A stretch of 64,000 nt of DNA. Source: CAVRUD01 sp963849635. GTDB taxonomy: Bacteria; Chloroflexota; Chloroflexia; Thermomicrobiales; UBA6265. This document shows, one piece after another, positions 28,847-37,282 of this stretch. A program made the translations under genes and the position numbers. The stretch is taken from contig CAWKIA010000025.1 of NCBI GenBank assembly GCA_963849635.1, forward strand, positions 211,306-275,305, in the 5' to 3' direction. Below the pieces are notes generated by a model, which worked only from the letters and a program-made list of their open reading frames with translations, was not told where the DNA came from and did no database searches. Within the stretch, counting starts at the first letter, position 1. Every line of letters starts with the position of its first letter.

Positions 28847-30250
28847 CTACGCACTCTGCGCCAGGGCCGCAATGGCCTGGGTTGCTGCGGCTCCGAATCC
28901 TTGCTCGTCGATCGTCCGTCCAGCGTCGTTCACGCCAGCCGAGACGACAAACCACCGACCATCTGCCCGTTGCAACAGCCAGGTAAGCACGAGAACTCCA
29001 GGCTCGGACCCGCCCTTATAGCCGACAATCGGCCAAACGGAGCGATCGATGAGCGCACCCGGATTGAGCTGAAGTACCTCCCGTAGCGGCAGTAGCCCAG
29101 GTTGGGTGGACTGTTCGAGCAGGTATGCCATCGCGGCGCACATATCAGCGGGGCTGGCAAACCACTCCACCGAGTCGATAAGCGTCGGGCTCACGAAACT
29201 GGCGCCATCGACAATCGTCATGCCGTCCGCGGCCGCTTTGATTTCACCATCGAGCATCGCTCGACGCTCGTCCGGCCCGGCGCTGATATACGCCTGCTGG
29301 CGCTCAGGCGTGAGCACCGTCTTGATCGCGAACAACTCTCGCGTTGAGAGCATCGGAATCATGAGAGAGCTATCGGCGTGGCCCATCGTCGCGACCATAG
29401 CCTCGACGTTTTCGCGACCCAGCGTGAAGAGCAGGTGATCGGTCGCGGTATTGTCGCTCTGCGAAATCATGACTTCGGCGAGGTAGCGAACTGAATACGC
29501 AGTTCCCGCTGGGGCATAGTGCAGGTCGCCGGAGGGCATACTCCGGTAGGCATCATCGATCGCGATTTCGTCGTCCCAACTCAGCTCACCAGCCGCGATC
29601 TGGCGACCCAGCTCGCCCAGGATGTACAGCTTGAAAACCGACCCGATCGCCAATGGCACATCGGCGTTTAACTCATGGACTGGTGTGCAGTTGGGCCCCG
29701 AAATCTCGGCCGCGAGCAAACCAACGCTCGCGCCGAAACTTGAAAGTCCGGAGTCGACCTCATTCCAACTTTTTGGCGCGGCTGGTTGAAGCACCAACCC
29801 GATGATCAAATGCTTCGGCGTATCGTCAACGTCGATTCGCAGAGCGAATGCCGCACCGGTCCCCTGAATAGTTACCTGCGCAGATAGATCGGTTGCATTG
29901 GGAGCAACCTCTGTCGGAATCCAGGGACCGGTGGCCTGCAGTTGCGCAGCGATCTCAATGAACTGATCAAATGGCACCACCTGGATGAAAGATGGATCAA
30001 AGGTCGCGCTATAGGCGCTCCGGCGTCAGTTCCTCGCCTTCGCCATTGAGTAGAGCAAGCACCCAGGAAACTGCTGGCCTACTGGGGTTTGCAGAAACGC
30101 CTCCAGGTCGCCCGCGACCGGAGAAGCGGTTGGAGATGAAACTGGAGTCACCTGTGCCGAAATGAGCCTCACACCGGCTGCAACGGACAACGACGAGACG
30201 ATCACTGAAATCAGCACAACATGCGCAATCGACCGGCTGTACGACCTCAT
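28847..30250 (-). CDS. Secreted class A beta-lactamase-like serine hydrolase (two compensating frameshifts)
   Basis: ATG 30250 has GAGGGAGC upstream. A signal peptide (about residues 1-33, AHVVLISVIVSSLSVAAG) is followed by QVTPVSSPTASPVAGD. An N-terminal domain then reads EAFLQTPVGQQF, and SATFDPSFIQVVPFDQFIE further on. Between about 30065 and 30012 the meaningful text (SWVLALLNGEGEELTPERL) sits in another frame, so the TGA at 30028-30026 is bypassed by two opposite indels. The catalytic domain has SxxK (IGSVFKLYIL), SDN (ISQSDNTATDHL) and KGG (VGYKGGSEPGV). It is probably extracytoplasmic; beta-lactamase activity is not implied. Confidence 0.8.
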
Positions 30251-30376
30251 ACGATTGCTCCCTCGCTTCAACGGTGAAACGAACGGACTTTGCCGGGATC
30301 CGCGGATTCCACGGTATGAGCAAGGCGAGCGCTAAAGCGGCCACCGGCAGACTGGTCGACGGTGGGGATGGCGTAG

Positions 30377-31150
30377 TTAGGCCACTTTTTTCGCGAAGAA
30401 GAGCGTCTTGATGTCCGTAAATGCGATCAGCCGATCGCCATCCCATTCAGTATGCGCGTGTACCTTTACCGCCTCACCCGCATCACGGATCGCGGCGAGC
30501 AACCCGTCGATGCCCGTCCCAGGAACGTCCGCTCGCGCGACCCAATCGGCGAATTCGTGCCGCTTCGGATAGTCCTCCACCACTTGAAGGTCCAATCCGT
30601 TCTGACGAATCAGTGACGTCCACTTCTCGGTCGTCAGCGTGCGAACGTGGGATGGATCGCGCATCATCTCGAAGCGGTTCCAGAATTCATCGACCTCGCC
30701 TTCAGGAACCGTCGAGTCGACAAGGAGAAACCGGCCACCCGGTTTGAGGACGCGGGCAGCCTCGGCCACGAACCGGTCCGGGTGGGGGAAATGATGCGGT
30801 GCAATCCGGCAGGTGACGATTTCGAAGGACGCATCTTCAAACGGAAGTTGCTCTGCGTCGGCCTCTGCAATGCGGACGTTGGTCAGGCCCAGCTTAGCGA
30901 ACGATGCCTCGACGGCGGCCAGCATCCTGGGCGTGAGATCGGAGGCGACAACCTCGGCGACGTGGGGTGAGAAGACCCGGGCGACGTTGCCACCGCCCGT
31001 AGCGATGTCCAGGAGCCGATCAGTAGGGCGTGGCTCTGCCAGCTCGATCATCCGCGGCAGATCGTCTCCCGCCTGATGGGACTTGCTGGCGACGTAGTAC
31101 TCCGCGGTGGCCCCGAACTGCTCCATCGCCCGCTGCTTGGCGTCATCCAC
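30377..31150 (-). CDS. SAM-dependent methyltransferase (UbiE/class I type)
   Basis: 257 residues from GTG 31150 (AAAGGG upstream). The SAM motif is LLDIATGGGNVARVF, followed by ASDLTPRML, EADAEQLPFEDASFEIV and VLKPGGRFLLVDS, the usual class I order. The substrate is unknown. A CGCCAGG-type palindromic repeat lies in the upstream space before greA. Confidence 0.88.
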   Translation of the reverse strand: MDDAKQRAMEQFGATAEYYVASKSHQAGDDLPRMIELAEPRPTDRLLDIATGGGNVARVFSPHVAEVVASDLTPRMLAAVEASFAKLGLTNVRIAEADAEQLPFEDASFEIVTCRIAPHHFPHPDRFVAEAARVLKPGGRFLLVDSTVPEGEVDEFWNRFEMMRDPSHVRTLTTEKWTSLIRQNGLDLQVVEDYPKRHEFADWVARADVPGTGIDGLLAAIRDAGEAVKVHAHTEWDGDRLIAFTDIKTLFFAKKVA

Positions 31151-31189
31151 CCATGCACCCTTTCAACTCGACGAAGAGCGATACCGGGG

Positions 31190-31240
31190 GACGCCAGGTT
31201 GAAACCTGGCGCTCAGCCTACAAAGTCCCTCCGGGACTGA
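31190..31240. repeat. Double palindromic intergenic element (family A)
   Basis: CGCCAGGTT-GAA-ACCTGGCG, then GCTCAGCCTAC, then AGTCCC-TCC-GGGACT: two hairpins joined by a conserved linker. The same module is at 58486-58535, and its second half is at 61283-61309. Confidence 0.8.
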
Positions 31241-31272
31241 AGGCGAACCGAACTCCGTTTGCCTTGGGCACT

Positions 31273-31746
31273 CTAGCTTTCGATTCGCTTGATCACGACC
31301 TTTTGCTGCCCGGCTGGCGTGGAGAAGTAGACCTCTTGCCCGGGCCGCTTGCCGAGCATTGCCTGCCCCATCGGCGATTCATTGGAGATGTAACCCAGGG
31401 CAGGCTTGGCCTCGATGGCGCCGACGATCCGGTAGGTCTCCTCTTCTCCGTCGAAGTCGACGACGACTGTGGTCCCGACTCGGACGTATCCGCTTGAAAC
31501 AGACGACGCCTCATCAACGAGGACTGCGTTACGGAGCATTCCCTCAAGGTCGGCGATCCGCTTCTCGTTCATCGCCTGATCGTGGCGGGCGGCATCGTAG
31601 GCGGAGTTCTCGCGCAGGTCGCCGTGCGACCGTGCTTCCGCCACCTGGGCGATGATCTCAGGGCGGCGCACCTCGCGCAGCTCTTCGAGTTCGGCTTTCA
31701 GCCGCTCCAATCCGTCTTTGGTCACAGGTACTTGCCGGGTGTCCAC
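31273..31746 (-). CDS. greA: Transcription elongation factor GreA
   Basis: 157 residues from GTG 31746, which has GGAGGT six bases upstream; an upstream TTG at 31758 is part of that site. The N-terminal coiled coil (residues 1-70) includes the tip HGDLRENSAYDAARHDQ, whose acidic residues enter the RNA polymerase channel. The C-terminal FKBP-like domain has YRIVGAIEAKP ... ISNESPMGQAMLGKRPG. It rescues backtracked RNA polymerase by stimulating transcript cleavage. Confidence 0.96.
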   Translation of the reverse strand: MDTRQVPVTKDGLERLKAELEELREVRRPEIIAQVAEARSHGDLRENSAYDAARHDQAMNEKRIADLEGMLRNAVLVDEASSVSSGYVRVGTTVVVDFDGEEETYRIVGAIEAKPALGYISNESPMGQAMLGKRPGQEVYFSTPAGQQKVVIKRIES

Positions 31747-31769
31747 TGGAACCTCCAAAACTTGCGGAA

Positions 31770-31804
31770 TTCGGCGTTCGGCGTTCGGCGTTCGGCGTTC
31801 GAGA
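31770..31804. repeat. Heptanucleotide tandem repeat upstream of greA
   Basis: Four perfect TTCGGCG units then TTCGAGA, an exact 7-bp period, about 25 bp upstream of the greA start. The remaining gap to ridA (31805-32076) contains only the GTCATCC inverted pair and a second heptad array. Confidence 0.85.
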
Positions 31805-31830
31805 CTATTGCACCGGCGAGCTGCGTCCTT

Positions 31831-31975
31831 GTCATCCCGAGCTTGTCGAGGGATCTAGAGAGAGGCGGCGTTCCGATGTGCCGCCGTGTGCACGAGCGCG
31901 ATCGCGTTTTCTCTGAGGCCGGGGCTTCGTCAGGGCATCGTTCCCTTCGAGATCCCTCGACAAGCTCGGGATGAC
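31831..31975. repeat. Inverted pair of GTCATCCCGAGC...GAGGGATCT repeats
   Basis: Copy 1 (31831-31860) starts GTCATCCCGAGCTTG and ends GAGGGATCTAGAG. Copy 2 (31949-31975) is its reverse complement, ending CTCGGGATGAC. The family is the same as at 2656-2799, with TGTCGA replacing GTGCGA in the middle. Confidence 0.75.
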
Positions 31976-32001
31976 AGGTGGCAGGCTGGCTCGGGATGAT
32001 C

Positions 32002-32074
32002 GGCTGACCGCTGACGGCTGAACGCTGGCGGCGGCTGTTGGCCAAGAGCGGACGCTTGACAGCGGAAAGCTGAC
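32002..32074. repeat. Degenerate heptanucleotide repeat between greA and ridA
   Basis: GGCTGAC, CGCTGAC, GGCTGAA, CGCTGGC follow each other at 32002-32029. A weaker set (GCTTGAC, AGCGGAA, AGCTGAC) ends just before the ridA stop codon. Confidence 0.65.
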
Positions 32075-32076
32075 GG

Positions 32077-32526
32077 TTATTTCACTTCGAATGTCGCTTC
32101 GATCTCGACGGCAATCTGGCCGGGGAGGGCGACGAAGCCGACGGCGGAGCGGGTGTGGCGCCCGGCGTCGCCGAAGACCTCGACCAGGAGGTCGGAGCAG
32201 CCGTTGATAACCTTGGGCTGATCGCCGAAATCGGGCGCCGAATTCACCATTCCGAGCACTTTCACGACCCGCGTTACCCGGTCCAGCGTGCCGAGCGCGT
32301 CCTTGACCGTCGCGATGATCTGCAGTCCAACCTCGCGCGCGACGGCGTAGCCCTCCAAGATGGTCAGGTCGGACCCGACCTTACCGGTCGGAGCGGATCC
32401 ACTCGGGCCGGTCCCTGAGATGAAGAGGAGGTTGCCGGTCTGGACGTAGCGGACGTAGGTCGCGATCGGTTTGACCGGCGCGGGCAAGTCAATTCCGAGT
32501 TCGGTAATTCTGGCATCGAACGACAT
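32077..32526 (-). CDS. RidA/YjgF-family protein
   Basis: 149 residues from ATG 32526 with GGAGGAAGAT before it. RidA-like features: LLFISGTGPSG, QIIATVKDALGTLDRVTRVVKVLGMVNS and RSAVGFVALPGQIAVEIEATFEV with the conserved Arg. RidA hydrolyses reactive enamine/imine intermediates made by PLP enzymes. It is adjacent to and on the same strand as an aminotransferase, consistent with that role. It may be a divergent subfamily, because a TGNLLFISGT opening and a longer N-terminus are present. Confidence 0.85.
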   Translation of the reverse strand: MSFDARITELGIDLPAPVKPIATYVRYVQTGNLLFISGTGPSGSAPTGKVGSDLTILEGYAVAREVGLQIIATVKDALGTLDRVTRVVKVLGMVNSAPDFGDQPKVINGCSDLLVEVFGDAGRHTRSAVGFVALPGQIAVEIEATFEVK

Positions 32527-32616
32527 ATCTTCCTCCTAACGACAGAAACGAATATCTGGCCCGGCGACTACGGATGCGCGGACCTGCGGAGCTATTGGCG
32601 GAATTCCGGTGGTGAC

Positions 32617-33826
32617 TTAGCCCTTCCCGAGGACGCGCTCCATGCGCACCAACGTCTCTGGCGAGCAGTTCATCGGAGGTGGCAAACGAGAGGCGGACGT
32701 AGCCCTCACCGGCGTCGCCAAAGGCGTTGCCGGGGACGAGGGCGACGTGGGCTTCCTTCAGCATGTGGTCGGAAAACTCCATCGCGGACATTCCTGTGCC
32801 GCGGATGTCCGGAAAGGCATAGAACGCGCCCTCGACACGGGGGCAGGTGATCCCTTTCAGGGCATCGAGACCGTCGCAGACCATGATCCGGCGACGATCC
32901 CAGGCGGCGACCATCTCGCCGATGAACTCCTGCGGGCCGGTCAGGGCGGCGACTCCGCCCGCCTGGGCGAACGAGGTCGCACAGGTGACGGAGTGGCTGT
33001 GGACCTTGGCGATTTGATCGATGTAGGCCCGAGGTCCGGCCACATAGCCGAGGCGCCAGCCAGTCATAGCGTATGCCTTGGAGAGACCGTTGAAGGTCAA
33101 GGTCCGGTCGAGCATCCCCGGCAACGAGGCGATGGTCGTGTGAGTGTGACCGTCGTAGAGGATTTTCTCGTACATGTCGTCGGCGAAGACGAGCAGGTCG
33201 TGCTTGGTGGCGACATCGGCGATGGCGCGTAATCTCGTCGTTCGACATGACATGGCCGGTTGGGTTGCACGGAGAGTTGAAGAGGATGCCGCGTGTGGCG
33301 GGAGTCACGGCGGACTCCAGCAGTTCCCGCGTGACCTGCCAGTTCTGGTCCCCAGAGAGGGTCACTGGAATTGCACGGCCACCAGCCACCTCGATCATTG
33401 GAACGTAAGAAACCCAGGCCGGTTCCAATACGAGGATATCGACCCCCGGCTCGGCCAGGGTCAACATCGCCTGGAAGAGCGCCGCCTTGCCGCCCGGAGT
33501 GACGATGATCTCGGTTGCAGGGTCGTACTCGACGCCATTGTCGTTCTTGAGCTTGGCGGCGATGGCTTTGCGCAGGGCAGGGGTGCCGGCGGAGGCGACG
33601 TAGTGGGTATCGCCGGAGTTCATGGCGTCCGCGGCGGCCTGGCGGATGTGGGCCGGGGTGATAAAGTCGGATCGCCGCCACCGAGATCGATGACATCGAT
33701 ACCCTGAGCCTTGAGCTGGCGCGCCTTGTCGGAAACCGCCAGCGTCGGCGAGGGAGCCAGGTCGCGTACTCGGGATGCAACGAAGTCGTCCGCCCGTCGA
33801 CGTGCGGCGGTTCCACTGGTCTGCAT
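32617..33826 (-). CDS. Class I/II PLP aminotransferase (aspartate aminotransferase-like), three frameshifts
   Basis: ATG 33826 follows AAAGGAAG. Corrected length is about 402 residues. Frame one covers residues to GIDVIDLGGGDPT. Frame two (after a break near 33669) has THYVASAGTPALRKAIAAKL, VTPGGKAALFQAM and FNSPCNPTGHVMSNDEI. Frame three (break near 33228) has DDMYEKILYDG and the PLP lysine in TFNGLSKAYAMTGWRLGYVAG. The last break, near 32662, restores the tail ETLVRMERVLGKG and TAA 32619-32617. Every family landmark survives, so indels in the sequence are more likely than decay. It is probably an aspartate or branched substrate aminotransferase; ilvE activity cannot be excluded. Confidence 0.85.
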
Positions 33827-33985
33827 CGATCTTCCTTTCGTGGTGGTCGCGTCGTGCTGCATGCCGTCACGAACGACGGACCGTGTCCGCACCATTTTAG
33901 CCGGACTGGGCGCCTCCTGGATTTAATCCGCCGAAAGCCACTTTGCGCCAGAATCGTTCCGACAGCAGGTGACGCATGCCTCCTA

Positions 33986-34264
33986 GATCTGGATGAATCG
34001 CACAACGGGAAGGGAAACATCGGGACCAACAGCCGAGACGCCGGTTATCAGCCCCACGTGATCAATGACATGAATTGGGGAAAGGGAAACCAGATCGACG
34101 GCAACGTGGCCGAGGTCAGCGGCCAGGGATTTGGGTTCTTCACTCACATCCCGGAGGCCTTCGCCAACACCGTGCTGTGCTCGAACGAGGTTTCGGGAGC
34201 CCAGTTCGGGTTTGCCAATGTCAACTGCGCGGAAAAGGCCGCCGAGATGGCGCGGGCGGCTTGA
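33986..34264 (+). pseudogene. Remnant of a parallel beta-helix protein
   Basis: The frame ending TGA 34264 reads DLDESHNGKGNIGTNSRDAG, NWGKGNQIDGNVAEVSGQG and NTVLCSNEVSGAQFGFANVNC. Asn/Gly turns spaced about 20-25 residues apart are typical of right-handed parallel beta-helix (pectate-lyase-fold) repeats. No signal peptide or N-terminal domain precedes it; the 5' part runs into the aminotransferase promoter. It is most likely a C-terminal relic. The exact 5' limit is uncertain. Confidence 0.4.
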
Positions 34265-34296
34265 GTCTGCCGCGCGATTGTTCCATACTCTCCCGG

Positions 34297-34326
34297 TTGG
34301 CACTCCCCCTACCCAATTGCTAATTC
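34297..34326 (+). promoter_or_regulatory. groESL promoter
   Basis: TTGGCA at 34297-34302 and TAATTC at 34321-34326 (18-bp spacing). The predicted start falls inside the CIRCE operator. Confidence 0.6.
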
Positions 34327-34327
34327 A

Positions 34328-34354
34328 TTAGCACTCCCTCTTGAAGAGTGCTAA
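34328..34354 (+). promoter_or_regulatory. CIRCE operator (HrcA-binding)
   Basis: TTAGCACTC (34328-34336), nine bases, GAGTGCTAA (34346-34354): a perfect match to the CIRCE consensus. HrcA binding here represses groESL until heat shock. It lies 100 bp upstream of groES. hrcA itself is not in the window. Confidence 0.97.
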
Positions 34355-34453
34355 TTGTGGTGCTACCATCTTGGGCGCAATGCAATTCGGGGCGCCCCAG
34401 GAAAAGTCCGGGGCGCAACATGTGTCGCGTTCGTAGTGGAGGAAAGGAAGATC

Positions 34454-34777
34454 ATGGCAGCGGAAACAAACGGAACGGCAGTGGCCTCGAAGCTCACCCC
34501 GCTCGGTGACCGCGTGGTCATCAAGCCGGCCGGCCGCGAGGAGATGACCAAGAGCGGCATCGTTCTCCCGGACACGGCCAAGGAGAAGCCGCAGCGCGGC
34601 ACCATCATCGCCGCCGGCCAGGGCCGCCGCGATGACGACGGCGAGCGGATCCCGCTCGACGTCAGCGTCGGGGACCAGGTCCTCTTCGCCAAGTACGCCG
34701 GGACCGAGTTCAAGCTCGAAGACGAGGATCTTCTCATCCTTTCCGAGAAGGACATCCTGGCTGTCATTTCCGAGTAA
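34454..34777 (+). CDS. groES: Co-chaperonin GroES
   Basis: 107 residues from ATG 34454, with GGAGGAAAGGAAG upstream. Key regions: LTPLGDRVVIKPAGREEMTK, the mobile loop TKSGIVLPDTAKEKPQRG, and the dome-to-C-terminal LFAKYAGTEFKLEDEDLLIL with EKDILAVI. The N-terminus is about ten residues longer than usual. It caps the GroEL ring. Confidence 0.97.
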   Translation: MAAETNGTAVASKLTPLGDRVVIKPAGREEMTKSGIVLPDTAKEKPQRGTIIAAGQGRRDDDGERIPLDVSVGDQVLFAKYAGTEFKLEDEDLLILSEKDILAVISE

Positions 34778-34882
34778 CGAGACGTGAGCCGTGAGCCGTG
34801 AGAACGGACGAAAGTCCCCTCGGTTTCAGTGGCTCGCGACTCTCTTCTCGTCACTCACGTCTCACGTCTCAATTCTCACGAC
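34778..34882. repeat. Heptanucleotide inverted repeat between groES and groEL
   Basis: The left array (34778-34807) uses GAGACGT and GAGCCGT units; the right array (34851-34882) uses TCACGTC units. The arms are complementary over several heptamers. The element begins directly after the groES stop and ends before AAGGAGG of groEL. It uses the same word as the coxS-coxL spacer. Confidence 0.85.
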
Positions 34883-34900
34883 TAACAAGGAGGTCCCGCA

Positions 34901-36536
34901 GTGGCGGCAAAGGTTATCGAGTTCAACGAGCAAGCCCGTAGGTCCCTCAAGGTCGGCGTCGATACGCTGGCCAACGCGGTCAAGACCACCCTCGGTCCCA
35001 AGGGCCGCAACGTCGCCCTCGACAAGAAGTTCGGCGCCCCGACCGTCACCCACGACGGTGTCACGGTGGCGAAGGAGATCGAACTCGAGGACCACTTCGC
35101 CAACATGGGCGCCCAGCTCCTGAAGGAAGCGGCGACCAAGACCAACGACGTCGCCGGTGACGGCACCACCACCGCGACCGTCCTCGCCCAGGCGATCGTC
35201 CACGAGGGCATGCGCAACGTCGCCGCCGGCGCCAATGCCATGCTGCTCAAGCAGGGCATCGACCTCGCTTCCGACGCCATCACCGCGCAGCATCCGCGAG
35301 CTGGCCACCGAGGTCCAGGGCAAGGAAGAGATCGCCCAGGTCGCCTCCATCTCGGCTGCCGATAAGGAAATCGGCAACCTGATCGCCGAGGTCATGGAGA
35401 AGGTCGGCAAGGACGGCGTCATCACCGTCGAAGAGTCCCGCGGCCTCGAGTTCGAGACCGAGTACACCGAGGGCATGCAGATCGACCGCGGCTACATCTC
35501 CCCCTACTTCGTGACCAACACGGAGCGGATGGAGGCCGAGCTCGAGGATCCGTACATCCTGATCACCGACAAGAAGGTCTCCTCGATCCAGGACATCCTC
35601 CCGGTCCTCGAGAAGGTTGCCGGCGCTCGCGCCCCGTTCGTGATCATCTCCGAGGACGTCGACGGCGAGGCCCTGGCCACGCTGGTCGTCAACAAGCTGC
35701 GCGGCACCCTGAACGTGCTCGCGGTCAAGGCCCCGGGCTTCGGCGATCGCCGCAAGGAGATGCTCCGCGACATCGCCATCCTGACCGGCGGCAAGGTCAT
35801 CTCCGAGGAGATCGGCCGCAAGCTCGACAGCGCCAACATCGAGGATCTGGGCCGCGCCCGCCGCGTCGTCGCCACCAAGGACAACACCACCTTCATCGAG
35901 GGTGCTGGCCAGGAAGGCGACATCAAGGGCCGCGTCGAGCAGATCCGCGCTCAGATCGAGACCACGACCAGCGACTTCGACCGTGAGAAGCTCCAGGAGC
36001 GCCTCGCCAAGCTGGCAGGCGGCGTAGCCGTCATCAAGGTCGGTGCCGCGACCGAGACCGAGCTCAAGGAGAAGAAGCACCGCGTCGAGGACGCGCTGAG
36101 CGCGACCCGCGCCGCCGTCGAAGAGGGCATCGTCCCGGGTGGTGGCGTCGACCCTGCATCAACGCCGTCGCGGTCCTCGATGGCGATCACGGCCGAGGGT
36201 GACATCCGGACTGGCGTCAACATCCTGCGCCGCGCCCTGGAGGAGCCCCTCCGCGGGATCGCCGCCAACGCCGGCAAGGACGGCTCGGTCATCATCGAGA
36301 CGGTTCGCCGCCAGCAGGCCGAGAAGAAGAACCCGAACATCGGCTACGACGTCATCGCCGAGGAGTACGTCGACATGGTGAAGGCCGGTATCACCGACCC
36401 CGCCAAGGTCACCCGCTCCGCCGTCGAGAACGCGACCTCGATCGCCGGCATGATCCTGACCACCGACGCGATCATCTCCGAGAAGCCGCAAGAGGCTTCG
36501 CCGGCCCCGGCCATGCCGGGCGGCATGGACTACTAG
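34901..36536 (+). CDS. groEL: Chaperonin GroEL, with three apparent indels
   Basis: GTG 34901 follows AAGGAGG. Corrected length is about 545 residues, as for all GroELs. Landmarks: TTLGPKGRNVALDKKFGAP, NDVAGDGTTTATVLAQAI, the apical and hinge regions, EEGIVPGGG, and the C-terminal PAMPGGMDY. The frame shifts at about 35288, where an extra C precedes AGCATCCGC. Between about 36155 and 36190 the frame is lost and regained; the displaced frame reads INAVAVLDG as expected after GGGV. Three separate lesions in a gene this conserved argue for sequence errors. It is CIRCE-controlled with groES. Confidence 0.95.
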
Positions 36537-36561
36537 TCCAGCTAATACCGCGTTCGATAGT

Positions 36562-36600
36562 CGAAGGGGGCTGGAGCATTTCCAGCCCCCTTCGTTTTTT
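36562..36600 (+). terminator. groEL intrinsic terminator
   Basis: CGAAGGGGGCTGG, short loop, CCAGCCCCCTTCG, then six T. A 13-bp perfect stem begins 25 bp after the groEL stop. Confidence 0.92.
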
Positions 36601-36780
36601 CCATGGTGATGACCGTCGGAGAAACGTTCGGAGACGAACCGAATGCCGATCGTTTTCCGGAGCATGCAGGCCGCAGACGATGGCTTTCCACAGCTCGGTG
36701 CCAGTGGACGTTGCCTTGGAATCAGGCTGGGAATCGACATCTTGGCGGGAAATGGTTATGTTGAACCCGGAGTCGGCAGC

Positions 36781-37038
36781 ATGTCGGTAACCCCGGTCGA
36801 CCCGCTTCGCTTGCCACGTCACCGCCGACCTCCCGAACTGGGCGGAACGGGACGTGATCCGACCTTCTGGCTCGATACCGAACTGCTTCCAAACGGTCTC
36901 GTCTACCGGTCGGACCCGCAGAATCCGGAAGGACATGGGTATATTGAGCCTGCCAATCCAATGTCATTCGATCATTACCAGCATCAGATTGCTGACACGA
37001 GACAATTGTGGACGAGGGTGACCATATGGCGGCATTAG
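36781..37038 (+). CDS. Small protein, first gene of an overlapping pair (toxin-like by arrangement)
   Basis: 85 residues from ATG 36781, with GGAGTCGG upstream. Conserved-looking core: PRHRRPPELGGTGRDPTFW, LPNGLVYRSDPQNPEGHGY and IEPANPMSFDHYQHQIADTR. This layout recalls short cyanobacterial/Chloroflexota hypothetical proteins and, more distantly, Tse2-like ADP-ribosyltransferase toxins; that link is a guess. The stop lies inside the next gene (13-bp overlap), so the two are translationally coupled. The exact function is unknown. Confidence 0.6.
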   Translation: MSVTPVDPLRLPRHRRPPELGGTGRDPTFWLDTELLPNGLVYRSDPQNPEGHGYIEPANPMSFDHYQHQIADTRQLWTRVTIWRH

Positions 37039-37280
37039 CAACTGGGATGACGACGCACGACCTGTTTAGTGAGGCTCTAGAGTCTGTAGAGCCTGTGTGG
37101 GAACTGCGAGGAGTCGTTCGGGGTCTCCTTGCAGACGGCCATGATCGGGAAGCACTTCTTTCGGACCTTGAGGCCATGAGGGGTGAGTTACAGGCATCGG
37201 GACGTGATAAGGCGGAAGAATCGGTCCTCGATGTGATGGACTTCATCGTCGGTTGGACGTCGCCACATACCAAGCTCTAG
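37026..37280 (+). CDS. Small acidic helical protein, second gene of the pair (antitoxin-like by arrangement)
   Basis: 84 residues from ATG 37026 (GAGGGTG upstream; GTG 37008 is an alternative). LRGVVRGLLADGHDREALL, LEAMRGELQASGRDKAEES and VLDVMDFIVGWTSPHTKL resemble a known class of short conserved proteins ending in VxDfxxGWcSPH. It overlaps the preceding gene by 13 bp. An insertion sequence has landed exactly at its stop codon: the target-site duplication CTCTAGGC contains its last codon CTC and TAG, so the reading frame is undamaged. Confidence 0.65.
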   Translation: MAALATGMTTHDLFSEALESVEPVWELRGVVRGLLADGHDREALLSDLEAMRGELQASGRDKAEESVLDVMDFIVGWTSPHTKL

Positions 37281-37282
37281 GC

